This document shows positions 8,482-18,874 of a stretch of DNA of 26,824 bases, piece by piece. This DNA comes from Phoronis ovalis (taxonomy: Eukaryota > Phoronida > Phoronidae). How positions within the stretch are numbered: position 1 is the first letter of the stretch; each line of letters begins with the position of its first letter. The notes beneath the pieces are model-generated. The model saw only the letters and a program-made list of their open reading frames with translations. It ran no database searches and was not told the origin of the DNA. The position numbers were made by a program, and so were the translations under genes. Location: assembly GCA_028565635.1 (NCBI GenBank), contig JAOXYB010047724.1, forward strand, positions 1 through 26,824, in the 5' to 3' direction.

Positions 8482-11400
8482 GTATGAAGGCTGATAAATA
8501 ATATGAACTTTAGATATTAGCAAGATTGTTTCAGTTTCATTTATTTTTGTACCATGTTACTGTAAACTCCCGGGGGGACAGTCAATATGAGAGTGGGTAC
8601 GCATGTTTTAACAAAATTTCGTGTGAAAGGGTATGCTTTTCGAACATCCGGCGCATTATGCACTTAGGGTCTGTTTTTTTTGCTAAAATCACGAAAAGGG
8701 GTGTTTTTTTTGGAGGTGTGACACTTTGTTAGGGGTATTTTTTTCCCAAGTCACTTCCTTAAGGGTGTATTTTTTCAAAAAACTCACTTCCTTCTGGGTG
8801 TATTTTTTGCAGAATTTCACCTTGTTAGGGGCTTTTTTGAAAAGCCATGTTGGAACATTTTTTGAAAAGCCATGTTGGAACATGGGTACCCACTTTCATA
8901 TTGACTGCCCCCCCCCGGGTGTAAACTGCTAACACTGAATGGATATTTGCTTTTGTGGCAATACTCTGAAGTTAACATGGTTGTAGTATTACAGTGTGAT
9001 CAAATTATGTAATTGAATCCTTTCTAGATAGCTAGGTTCTGTGTAGCAAGATTCACTGTTTATAACATTGCAAACAAATACTTTCATGGTTCATATGGTA
9101 TCAAAATAACAAATAACAGAATCCTGAACATATACACCATAGAGGGTAAAGTAATATAATTATTTCAAAATTCAAATATAAATTGATACGAAAAAATGAT
9201 AAAAACAACTTGAACATATGATAATATAAAATGATAAATAATATACTCGATATAAATTTTAGCTAGATACAGATAAATTACCTGCATAAAAAATAGAATT
9301 CAATTATAATTTGTAACTGAACAGGAATAATTTGATTGCATTTTTAAGGGTAAGCTAAATAGTCCTTATGGCCATGTTATGGTTTAAAAAATTTAAAATT
9401 TATTCTCACAAAATATAAATGTTAATAATTTTGTTGTTATTGTTTATTAACGCAGTTATTTCTACTTCAGTACAAAGTGGTTATTCACTATTAGGAATGG
9501 ACCAAGGTATTTTTTGTAAACAGTGAAAAAGGGATTAAATTTAATAAGTATATTACCAAAAGTATATCATTTTGTTGACAGACATACTAAATATATTTCA
9601 TCTATAGTTATATTGGAGTGTACTAATTAGATTTCACTGTTACCAAAATTCATATTTCCCAAGTATAATTTTAAAGTTAATGCAATTCATTATATTTTGC
9701 ATATTTGCATTTTGCTATTACCAGTAATTAATGATGTATCTATTTGGACTTTTCGAACAGCCATTATATACTTGTAACATGAACAACGAATATCTGTGGC
9801 CGGTTGGTACTAATTAGTAATTTACAACTACACATTTTCGTAAACCTCTGTGTATAATTAATGCATAACTGATTCCCATTTTATTTATACATATTTGGTG
9901 CTCATACAGTAAAAAAATTCATTCCGGAATACTAATTTCAAATTACTGTGGCTGCCTGTCTTTTTTGAAATTTGACCTTTCTCGTTATGTGTTGATTGTG
10001 TTCTAGCTATTTCAAATGCTATATCTTTAGTGGAGTATGATTCTTACAGACCTGGGTACAGTCTTAAAATACACCTTCAATGTACATTTACTGAGATAAA
10101 TTACTTTATTAAGAACTTTGCACTTATTCATATTCATGCTTAGGCATAAATCATTTAAAATGCTGGATCTTGTGAATAAAGACATAATTTAAACCAACAA
10201 GTGTCCGCCCTCAATGTCAGCATAATGTCAGTGTTATAATACTGGGCGAGCATATATACTTCTGCTGACTTGTTAATATTTAATGTAGCATATCTTACAC
10301 AGATGTATTTGCTTTGCATGTCATATGGTGAATAGTACATATTTCATATTATCAATAGATCATATCTAGAAGGACCTCTGTGATATACATGTTTTAACTT
10401 GTTGATTTTGAAAAAAATAAGTATGCTTCACTGTTGGCAATTATACTCCACCTAGATTTTTATTCATTGCATTATTCTTTTCAACTGTAAAGTATCATAT
10501 TTCATGACAATGTAAGGTTAATGTTGAATAAGTACATGTGTAATGTAAATGTTTTGGTTGCACAAACAATAGTTTTTTATTATTTATTTATTAAAAATTT
10601 AATATTTATTTATTAAATGTAAGAAAAATAAGCAATTCGTGGAGAAATAATTTGATAAACTTAATTTTTGTATTATTTACAAAAATATTAATGAAAACAA
10701 GCAGGTAACAAACTTAGACTTGCATAAGGCTATAATTATAATTTTGGTTTTAAAGCTTGGTTTTAACTCTTATGAAAATCTAATTTATTTTTTTTAAAGT
10801 TTCAGTAGTTTGTATATTATATTTTCAAATATAAAACATACTGATGTTATCAGATAAAAACTATGCAAAACTATGCCTTTTTGTTATAACTGTTAAATAG
10901 CCCGAATTGGGCTAGTCTTCCATGGAGTGTGATGATAAGGCTTTAGGCATATATAAAATTATTCAAAATTTGAATTTGTTTTAGTAATAAAACATCTAAA
11001 AAAAAATCAAAAACTATTTATTATTCACATCTTGTTCCAGAAAACCATCAGTCCGTACAATATTTAACTTCCCTGTATATATTAATGTTTAATTATTTTC
11101 TCATGCCTATAAACATTGATAGCTTTTTAAGTACTATAAATACTTGTGGGTTTTATTTTAATTGCAATTATATTTACCTTGATCTGTTTACTGATTGAAA
11201 TGTATTTGGGAGTCTACTCATTAAAATTCTTTAATTCTTAATTTGTCCTTACGATATCAAAGATGCCCTGCTTATTTTCTACAAGATCCTGTGTGATACT
11301 GGAAATCAAATTTGTACCCAATCAAATTTTTTCATGCTTAAAGATGAACTTCATATCTTATTATGTTAAATTTTTCTTGGGTATAGTTAGAAAACCCACC

Positions 11401-12608
11401 CTTTTTATTTTGACTATATGATTATCTTTATAAATATTACAAAAGCACATACCCACCCAGTGTCATTGTTATACGACTGAATAAACATGAAATTTGAACC
11501 TACCCAAAATTTGTTTTATCACTACTCGTTACGTATTAGTGACCATGTATTTCGAAAACATTCCCATGACTGAAGATATTGCACCCTATCAAACACTAGT
11601 ATTTAGACAAAATGAATCTTTGATTGCTTGCACCGATCTGTTGCCAAACTTTAGTACTTAGGTAACATGGATTTGTAGAATTTCCTAGTGTGTTACCTCG
11701 GTTGCTGGTATACTTAAGACACTTTCCTATTGTAGTTTTAACATTTCACCAGTTGGGTCATATGAGGGTTATACAAGCTTTTATGCAATGTGAAATAGGA
11801 TATTTTGTAATTAAAATTGTAGTGAAAACTGATGAATCTGAAATGAGATTTTCTAAATCTTCTGTAAATTTGGAATATATATTTAAGTGATATTTTATCA
11901 AAATAGAAAGTGATTTTTTGAAGGAACTAAAGAAGAATCAAATATTTTTGATAAATTGATTGCTAAGTTGCCTTAAAGTTAACATTTTATCGAAAATTCT
12001 GAAGAAACAACCATATGTAACAACAAAAAGGCAAAACGAAAGCAGGCAAATCTTCTCTCTTATTGCAATTCCTTGATCATGAACAATGACCAAGGAATGG
12101 CAGTGGTGGATCTGATCATGCATGCACATATAGAATACATATAGTTGCATACTGATACAGACTGTAATAACTACGTTTTATAACATATGTTAGTGCCATC
12201 AATCTGTAACCTTAAGAAAATGATCAGAAATATGAAGGGCAAGTGAGTAATAATGCCTCGGGGGACACTTCACCAAATGTTTAGGTAGGGTTTGCCGCTC
12301 CTGCTGAAGGATCTGATCTTCTCAACTATTTTTACCCTGCCAAAAACTAGTTTGCTTAACTTTTTTATGCTGAAGAAGCTGATTGCTAATGTCATGTGTA
12401 TTGGAAATCTGGTCATAAACCAGTTCAACTAGCTTAATTATTAGAAACCAAATCCACTCTGCTAATTTGGTCAAAAACTGCATCTTCTCTGCTAAATTTG
12501 TCAAAAAACCAGATCCACTATTGCCACACATCCCTATCATAGTTTAGAGACTAGAATATTAAAGGAAAATGTGTAAATTTGCCTCCTAAACTGTACAGTA
12601 ATTTGTAG
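8482..12608 (+). other. Large intron (about 4.1 kb) between CUB1 and CUB2
   Basis: This intron contains the hAT-like MITE at 8561-8927 and, near its 3' end, a short degenerate 30-bp tandem repeat at about 12451-12520 (tctgctaa-tttg-tcaaaaac, twice). The stretch 8928-12450 is very AT-rich. I see no exon with CUB, sushi, EGF or other known features, no RNA gene and no other clear mobile element. Short open frames at 10155-10340, 11690-11890 and 11938-12150 are unsupported. Confidence 0.65.
8561..8927. mobile_element. hAT-like MITE with 8-bp target-site duplication
   Basis: The 351-bp element (8569-8919) is flanked by identical TGTAAACT copies at 8561-8568 and 8920-8927, an 8-bp target-site duplication as made by hAT transposases. 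The left terminus is CCCGGGGGGACAGTCAATAT, continuing GAGAGTGGGTAC. The right terminus is its reverse complement with one A/G change in GAGAG and a longer C run. The interior has no transposase. Instead it is a series of related 35-45-bp units, each a T-run preceded by AGGGGTGT or GGGTGTA and followed by text like TCACTTCCTT, ending in a doubled aaaagccatgttggaac. Confidence 0.88.
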
Positions 12609-12754
12609 CTATACTACAGACATGTGGTGGAGAACTGGATGTGACAGATAATGAGGAATGCCTCTCTTCACCTAACTACCCAAATGACTATGGTACTGAA
12701 CAAGGTTGTTCTTGGCTGTTAGTTGCACAAAATGATGATATTGTTACCTTTCAG
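12609..12754 (+). CDS. Exon: first half of CUB domain 2
   Basis: It encodes residues 292-340: T-C-G-G-E-L-D, then C-L-S-S-P-N-Y-P-N-D-Y and G-C-S-W-L-L, a clear CUB amino-terminal half. The donor is gtattg at 12755. The acceptor tttgtag ending at 12608 is preferred, because it restores phase 1 with CUB1 and reads A-I-L-Q-T-C-G-G. The alternative acceptor ctacag at 12619 would begin with ACA TGT in phase 0 and not match the previous exon. The polypyrimidine tract is poor for either choice. An extra cysteine precedes the S-P-N-Y-P motif. Confidence 0.88.
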
Positions 12755-13390
12755 GTATTGATTTTACAAGGGGTATTATCAAAACACAAGGTGTATATTG
12801 TTTCGTAACAGAAATCCTTACTTTGAATTTTGAAGCTCTTTTGTTTTTAAAATTACTTACTCTGTCACCCAATCAGTGCTCAGTTTTAAGTCCTGATTTC
12901 TTGAGTAGTTTGGGTTCCAAACATATTTCCCCTGAACTTGGTGGATCCACCATGTAGACATTTCACACTATACAGTACTTCAGCCTTGGCCAAGCATCAA
13001 CTTTACAGTGCTTCAGCCTTGGCCAAGCATTGAACCTCTTGGCTTTTTAGTTAAATAAAAATGATTAACCCCTAAAAGGGGGAGGAAAGTGGATGAATTA
13101 CGCCAATATACTAAAGGGTGATATTTTTCATACAAGGAAGGCAATAATGTGGTTTTCTTAAAATTTCGTTATCACATGTTTTATTACAGTTACATCTCAT
13201 TTTATTAAGTTATGTTAAAATTAATTTAAATATTTATTTAAAACCCCCTTTTCATGCGTTATTTTGTATAAAATCAAGCAACTTTAAAAAAAATATTTTT
13301 ATAATTTTCTGAAAAAGTCTTCTTGTACTGTATGGATGTAATGATATATAAAAATTTTGTTGGGCTGAAGTAAGAAATTTCATTTTACAG
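12755..13390 (+). other. CUB2 internal intron with a small tandem duplication
   Basis: A 33-bp unit containing cttcagccttggccaagcat is present twice at about 12971-13036, differing by a few bases. The rest of the intron is AT-rich without recognisable features. Confidence 0.7.
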
Positions 13391-13586
13391 TTTGCTGATT
13401 TTCAACTGGGTACCAATGATGTTGTCATCGTTTATGATGGGAGAGACGATACTGGTCATGTAATTGGAACATTCTCTGGGTCCACTCTTCCAGAGGTCAT
13501 TATGTCTACTTCAAAATATTTGTATGTAGTATTCAGTAGTGATGCTAGTGGTACCTCCAAAGGATTCAGAGCTTGTTACCACCAAG
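13391..13586 (+). CDS. Exon: second half of CUB domain 2
   Basis: The acceptor is cattttacag ending at 13390 and the donor is gtaata at 13587. The exon is phase 0 to phase 1. It encodes residues 341-405 with N-D-V-V-I-V-Y-D-G, L-Y-V-V-F-S-S-D and S-K-G-F-R-A-C, the standard carboxy-terminal half of a CUB domain. Acidic residues at TND, YDG and SSD fall where calcium-binding CUBs carry ligands, so a calcium site is possible. The intron splitting this domain falls at the same place as in CUB1, suggesting that these two CUB modules share an origin by duplication. Confidence 0.95.
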
Positions 13587-14470
13587 GTAATACTATGTTT
13601 CATTTAATTCTACTTAAAGGGACTCTGACTTTAAAGTATCAGTGACATTTATAATGCATAAAAGTTCAATAAAATACACATATCCTAAGTAAGTTTTTAA
13701 CTAAGAAATTTGTATACTTTAAATCCTATTTTGAATTTGGTAAATGCTGAAAATCAAAAATTTTTAATTAAACCTTGTACCAATAACAGTTTTACAGATT
13801 AATGTGTAGTCTTTTCAGTTTCAAAACAATCATAATGGTTTAAGGTATTGAGATACATTGAAGTGTATATAAAATGAAAAGATACCGAAAAAGCTGGAGA
13901 CTCCAAAATAGGCTTGCTCAAGTATAGCTATAGGAGAAATTATTTCCTTGAGGAGGCACTTGTTATTTCGTTTTGCTTTCTTAGAGATGCATGCAAGATA
14001 ACAATACTTCAGCCTATGATAAATAGTAACTTGATTGGCAATGTCCCCCTGGGATACTAGCTCCTTGCTATAATAGTCATACTTTTTTCCAGATGTTTCG
14101 CTTCAGTGACCAAGAATAACAAAATTAGGAGTGTTTCAACTCTGGCAATAAACATTCTATGTAGAACACTGTTTCTGAATGTTGTTCTTCATATCTGTCA
14201 AGTTGACATATTTAATTCATTTGCCGAGAAACTGGATATCTTTGAACAATTTTCTGTTGAAAGTAATGGCAGAAAACGAAACAATAAGAGCCCTGACATC
14301 CATAATTTTAACCGTACAATTTCTGGTGAAGGTTATATTTATTTAAATGGTTTCTTTCAAAATATAAATGTAGTGTGTATCAGGATTCAAAACAAGTCTG
14401 GAAATCTGTCTGACCAGGAGTTATACAAGGTGATAATTTATTATTATTAACTGTTATAGTATGGTTTCAG
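13587..14470 (+). other. Intron between CUB2 and CUB3, with an unexplained open frame
   Basis: The plus-strand frame is open from 14094 to 14450, following a good acceptor (actttttt-ccag ending at 14092), and an AAG|GTGATA donor-like site lies at 14430. The implied 337-nt exon is phase 2 to phase 0 and cannot sit between the phase-1 exons around it. I recognise no domain in its translation. It is best treated as intron. Confidence 0.55.
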
Positions 14471-14649
14471 GATGTTCGGCTAGTATAAGCTCACGTAAAT
14501 GTGGAGTGATCCAGTCTCCTGGCTATGACTATGTCAACTATCCAAACTCATTGTCTTGCACGTGGAACTTGACTGAACCAAGTGATCTGTCCATGTCATT
14601 GTATTTCACTTCTGGTTTTGAGACTGAAGCTACTTTCGACATTGTACAG
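14471..14649 (+). CDS. Exon: first part of CUB domain 3
   Basis: The acceptor is tatggtttcag ending at 14470 and the donor is gtttgt at 14650. The exon enters in phase 1 and leaves in phase 0. It encodes residues 406-465 with K-C-G-V-I-Q-S-P-G-Y-D-Y, S-C-T-W-N-L-T and F-D-I-V-Q. The CUB fold is recognisable but diverged: the usual SPNYP is SPGYD. N-L-T is a glycosylation sequon. The phase-0 intron lies about 14 residues later in the domain than in CUB1 and CUB2, after the F-D-I-V-Q strand. Confidence 0.92.
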
Positions 14650-14909
14650 GTTTGTTTTAATCATATAAAATGTTTAATTTAATACACTAAAAGATTAAGT
14701 CCTTTTTTTTACAAATCAAAGAGTTCTATCATGGGCCTGCTGTATCGGAAGCATCCAAAGAGTCTGTTCTCCATAATATCTGTTCCCCAGACCATTCCGA
14801 CTGGCTGGCAAACCTTAAATATTTGATCCACCTGGCAAAGGGGAAGAGATTCTAATTTCTAAAGTAACTTCATCAAATGATTAATTTAAGCATGAAAAAT
14901 ATCTTTTTT

Positions 14910-15005
14910 CACAAATTTCAGCTGGCAGCTGAGATTCAGTTGGCAGATACAGCTATGCCGCCTATTCACAAATTTCAGCTGGCAGATACAGCTTTGCCGC
15001 ATATT
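14910..15005. repeat. Short tandem duplication
   Basis: cacaaatttcagctggcag starts at 14910 and again at 14967. Both copies continue to ggcagatacagct-tgccgc-tatt, and the first copy carries about 18 extra bases inside. Confidence 0.8.
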
Positions 15006-15230
15006 CAGCTGACTAGCGAATTAAAAAAAAATTAGCTTGCAGTTGAATGGGGAACAGATATGGCCTTCCAAGCTAACCCACAAATGGTTTATCTAAGCAT
15101 GAAACATGTAAAAAATATGTTGGTTTGCTATAACTCCCCCCTAAATAAAAAATTATCCTCATATTGGATGCTTCTGCTACATTTCCTTTTGTCACCCCTG
15201 CATCATAATTCTCAGGTTGCATGTCTCTTT

Positions 15231-16191
15231 ATGTACCCATCACTATATAGTGGATATATAGGCATATAGTCGTCCTTTTTGTGACGGCGACATATGTGAA
15301 ACACTTTTTTTTTGTGTCTCACAATAACAGCTTAAGTTTTTATCAGATCACTTTCATGTTTGGCACGGGGTAAGTAAAGATCAAAGTACAGGTCAGATAT
15401 AATTTTACTTTGATTAATTTTAGTATGGCCAAATAGTGGCCATGTTAATTTGTTCCCAAGATGGCATGTTATGATATGTCTATAACCACAAAGGTGAAGT
15501 GCTGTCTGGACTATTGAAGGTGCATGATTTTCAGGAAGCCATAGGATGGTGGGTGTTATAGCTAGGCTAAGTAATATTTTCGAATGACCTTGGAAATTGT
15601 ATCAAGTGCTGTTCTGAAAATTCTGCATTTTTCAGTTGGTAGTCAAAACTCTTTTTGTCCAGATCTTGAAAACTTGGATACAGAGAAATATCTGACCTAG
15701 CAAGTGGAAGCCATGTTTGTTCCCATAGATGGTATCTTGATAATATGTTTTAAGAAGGGCCATACATGTAGGTGGGCGTGGGTTATAGACTTACTAGTGG
15801 TATTTTAAATAGAGTTGAAAAGTCAGATATATAGAGAGATACTTTAATTCAGCAGTTAAGTAGAGGCCAAAAAACAGGTTCTATTTGGCATTGAACTGGA
15901 TCACTGCCAATATGGGTGTGACTGGCAACCATGTTTGTTACTGAGATGGCATGTTTATAGCCAGAAAGAAAAAGTGTTTCTTGGATGATTTAAAGATGGA
16001 TTTATTAAGGTGGGTGGGTGTTAATGGCTAGGTGGTATTTTAGAATGATCTTGAAAGGTGTGTCAGCTTTGAAAATTTGACATTTTCCCGCAGTTGCAAG
16101 CGTTTTTTTCCCAGATCATGAAAACTCTGATACTTTTAAACTTAATGAAACTACTTCAGCTGTCTGCATCTGTCTGAAAAAATCAGACGTC
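15231..16191. repeat. Interspersed repeat family, copy B
   Basis: It begins atgtacccatcactatatagtgg and continues with ggcatatagtcgtcc, matching the left end of the other copies. It carries the shared internal words acaataacagctt, tttttatcagatca, ggtcagatataatttt, ggccatgtt and ttcccaagatggcatg. It ends at the hairpin gtctga-aaaaa-tcagac (16172-16188). Further internal units recur with ccatgtttgtt-c, agatcttgaaaac and ggtgggtgtta. It lies in the CUB3 intron in the same orientation as copies A and C. Confidence 0.75.
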
Positions 16192-16516
16192 TTGTTCTGA
16201 GGAGATACAGTTGACCTGTATTTAGTTGTATGCGAGGTCTAGGTTGAGAAACTATGATTGGCTTTTGACATGTTGATCCGATCTTCGATGGATAAATTCA
16301 TTTCACTAGGATGGTTATACTGAATTGTAGACATTTATTATTTGTATGACTGTTCTCTTTCTAGTTTAATGCACATTTTAAAACGAGTATGCAGCTTTGT
16401 TTACTATCAATTGCTTTACAGTAGGGCTGTTCTGCTTTTAGTTTTCTATTTATAGGAGGGCATGGAAATTAGGAACTGCTTAAAATATAAAGCATAACAA
16501 TGATAATGTATTGTAG

Positions 16517-16603
16517 GTGTTGGGTGCTCCTAAAAAAAGCCAGCCAGAACTTACTGTTAGTGCATTAGGCTCAGGAACATATTTTACCTGCAGAGTGAAA
16601 AAT
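16517..16603 (+). CDS. Possible alternative (cassette) exon within CUB3
   Basis: The acceptor is gtattgtag ending at 16516. Possible donors are gtgtaa at 16604 (87 nt, 29 codons) and gtgaaa at 16595 (78 nt, 26 codons). Either choice keeps phase 0 to phase 0 and so preserves the frame if inserted between 14649 and 16703. The translation begins V-L-G-A-P-K-K-S-Q-P-E-L and reaches a TAA just past the donor, so failure to splice would truncate the protein. Direct joining of the flanking exons gives a CUB3 loop of normal length (about 31 residues, CUB2 about 30), so the default transcript probably skips it. It could equally be chance intronic sequence. Confidence 0.35.
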
Positions 16604-16702
16604 GTGTAAATCTTACATTTAGCTAATGCATTGTATATTTCTTGGAAGAATAACCGTTAACTTTTTTTATACTCATAAATATATTCATATTTATCATTTC
16701 AG

Positions 16703-16862
16703 GTCTTTCCAGATAATATGAAAAATACTCCAATTCCAGATTTAGCAACATCTGGAGCCCCAACAAGTTTGCCACAGCTAGAGTCAGATAATGGCTTCTA
16801 TGTTCTGTTCACATCAGATTTTTCAAATACTGCAAAAGGATGGCAGGCCAGGTTCTCCTCCT
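16703..16862 (+). CDS. Exon: second part of CUB domain 3
   Basis: The acceptor is tatcatttcag ending at 16702 and the donor is gtaagt at 16863. The exon is phase 0 to phase 1. It encodes residues 466-518 with G-F-Y-V-L-F-T-S-D-F-S and A-K-G-W-Q-A-R-F, equivalent to L-Y-V-V-F-S-S-D and S-K-G-F-R-A in CUB2. The Y-D-G turn typical of calcium-binding CUBs is replaced by V-F-P-D-N, and there is no cysteine in this half. Confidence 0.93.
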
Positions 16863-17652
16863 GTAAGTTTCTAAACTCTAAATGAGCTTATAAACATCTT
16901 TAATTTGCAAACATTGTGGATATGGTCTATGTTTTTAGCATAACTAGAAATTACTGTTGGACTATATCTATAATTAGGGTTTTCGGCAAGTCTAGATAAA
17001 AAAATTAGGAAATAGAGAGATAACAAGAAATCCTAACAAAGAAGTCTTATGGCTGTGTAAAAAAATATTCGATGTAAATTTTAATAAAATCAGAAATGTA
17101 GAAGCTTCATGATAAACAATGTTACTAATTTTATGATGTAAAATTGATTTTTGATATATATTAAACAGTCCTTGCAGAATTCTTTAATACTGCACCATGG
17201 AGGGACTCTCACGGAAAATAAATTTTTACCAAAAATAAAGTAAGCAAGATCAGACAACACAGCATTGTAATTGGGGACATTTTAAGATGATGCTTCTAGC
17301 TATTTCGGAAACTTCAGGTTTATAAATTTCAACCTAAACACTCAAAAACGTTCGATTTTCTGGAAGTGCTTGTAGCACCTTTTACCTCAGTAAATAGCCA
17401 CACTGCTGTTGTGAATTTGGTCTTTTGTGAAATGAAAGTTTTGGTGTAAGATTTCATTTTTCCATTCTACAGTTTGAAAAATCACCTAATTATATAATTT
17501 TAGCAGAATTTGCCATTTCTGTTGCAGAATAAGCTGCAAAATAGCAGCAGAATTTTAAGTTTTACCTTGCAAAATTCCACAGGAACTGAATAAAGAGCAA
17601 AATTTGGTATCATACATACATTCAAAATGCAGTGTGCTGCTATGTATTTTAG
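16863..17652 (+). other. Intron, nothing recognisable
   Basis: About 790 bp of AT-rich sequence between CUB3 and sushi 1. A few gcagaattt-like words recur around 17500-17555, but no clear repeat, exon or RNA gene is visible. Confidence 0.6.
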
Positions 17653-17829
17653 ACTGTCCAAGTCTGCTACCATTGCCAGCTAATGTTATTACCAGCACGC
17701 CCAGTACAGCATTTGGCACAATGGTAGTTTTTTCATGTGAGATTGGATACAGCATTCGACTTGGTGATCACAGCAGCGCTGTGTGTGAATTCTGCGGAAT
17801 ATGGAATAACCCTGTACCACTATGTGAAC
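17653..17829 (+). CDS. Exon: sushi (CCP) domain 1
   Basis: The acceptor is atgtattttag ending at 17652 and the donor is gtaaga at 17830. A complete sushi module lies in one 177-nt phase 1-1 exon, residues 519-577. It starts Y-C-P-S, has the core V-F-S-C-E-I-G-Y and ends G-I-W-N-N-P-V-P-L-C. Besides the four conserved cysteines there is a fifth (V-C-E-F-C-G-I-W), immediately before the conserved glycine, that may be unpaired or link to another module. Sushi domains are about 60-residue beta modules of complement regulators and adhesion proteins. Confidence 0.95.
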
Positions 17830-18125
17830 GTAAGAATGACAGAAAAATGCACTTAAATATCGATCATTAAATGTTTGCATTTGCTCTTGATAGTTGCATG
17901 ACTTTTTAGATGGTGTGTGATACAAACCTGTTCTTTCTCTATTAACTATAACTAAAGTCTTATATATTCTGAAGCATTTTGTAGGCCTTTTAGCTTGTGA
18001 CTGTATAGTAATATTATGCGGGGTTCAAGGATATTATAAGCAGTATGTTGAGAACTATGTATAGTTTATTACCTCACGTTAAAAACATTTTTATTTAATT
18101 TCTCATTGTTTAATGTTCATTGTAG

Positions 18126-18299
18126 CATTCGGCTGTGGCCAACCTCCTCTGATTGGAAATGGCATGATAATAAATCCTCCTGCTAATACCTTCTTTGGAG
18201 CTATGGCAACATATGGTTGCAATTTTGGCTACAGATTGATTGGAGACAATACAATTCAATGCACAATGAGTGGCTGGACTGCACCACCAACATGTCAAT
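18126..18299 (+). CDS. Exon: sushi (CCP) domain 2
   Basis: The acceptor is ttcattgtag ending at 18125 and the donor is gtatgt at 18300. The exon is 174 nt, phase 1-1, residues 578-635. It starts F-G-C-G-Q-P-P and has the core T-Y-G-C-N-F-G-Y-R-L-I-G, then I-Q-C-T-M-S-G-W-T-A-P-P-T-C. All four cysteines, the tryptophan and the P-x-C ending are present, making this a textbook module. Short linkers join it to its neighbours. Confidence 0.97.
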
Positions 18300-18874
18300 G
18301 TATGTCCAGTTTTTAGTCATTGCTGGAATTTTTTATCTTAATAGCATGGATTGATACAAGTATGTTAAGGCATTTAAAAATCTGTTCTAAATACTGATAT
18401 ATACCTCAAGCAGTAAATATGTTATACAACTCCAAATGATCATAACTTGTCAAACACTATGAGCACCAACTTATGTATATATAGGAATACCACATTGTTT
18501 TTACTTAGAGGAACTGAAAATTTTGATGACGCTTTCCGTGGGCTGCTATATTCACCTTAATTATGCATGCATGGGCATAGCATGTCCAACATGGTGAAAT
18601 ACACATGAGAATCACACATTGCTATAATTTACGCTCTCAAAACGGGAGGTACAACACCATAACTTTGTAACTTGTGTGCCATTTTTGTAAATTAATAGCA
18701 AATGGACTTTATCAAGGAGAAGCAGCAGTGTGCTTGAGGTTTTATCTGATTCATATTTAAATGTTGTTCAGTAGTAACTTTAATGCTTCATGTGTTTGCG
18801 GTTGAATATCCAGGTCATTACTGAACCTTCTTTGATAGATTGCCTTTCTTTCATTATTATTATTTTTATTGCAG
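18300..18874 (+). other. Intron, nothing recognisable
   Basis: About 575 bp between sushi 2 and sushi 3. It ends in a good polypyrimidine tract but shows no other recognisable feature. Confidence 0.6.

Larger units (their letters stand above)
14650..16702 (+). other. CUB3 internal intron (about 2.05 kb)
   Basis: This phase-0 intron holds a small duplication (14910-15005, cacaaatttcagctggcag twice), repeat copy B (about 15231-16191) and a possible cassette exon (16517-16603). The remaining sequence shows nothing recognisable. Confidence 0.65.

Noticed and set aside
8689-8932. Open frames on both strands with repeated F-x-K-K-Y-T or V-Y-F-F-type motifs
   Set aside because: They are translations of the T-run repeat units inside the hAT-like MITE.
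11690-11890. Plus-strand 66-codon open frame in the large CUB1-CUB2 intron
   Set aside because: It has no CUB, sushi, EGF or other signature and no matching splice phases. Its length is unremarkable for AT-rich DNA.
12322-12540. Minus-strand open frame with repeated F-L-T-x-L-A-E motif
   Set aside because: It is explained by a short degenerate 30-bp tandem repeat in the intron. There is no splice or domain evidence.
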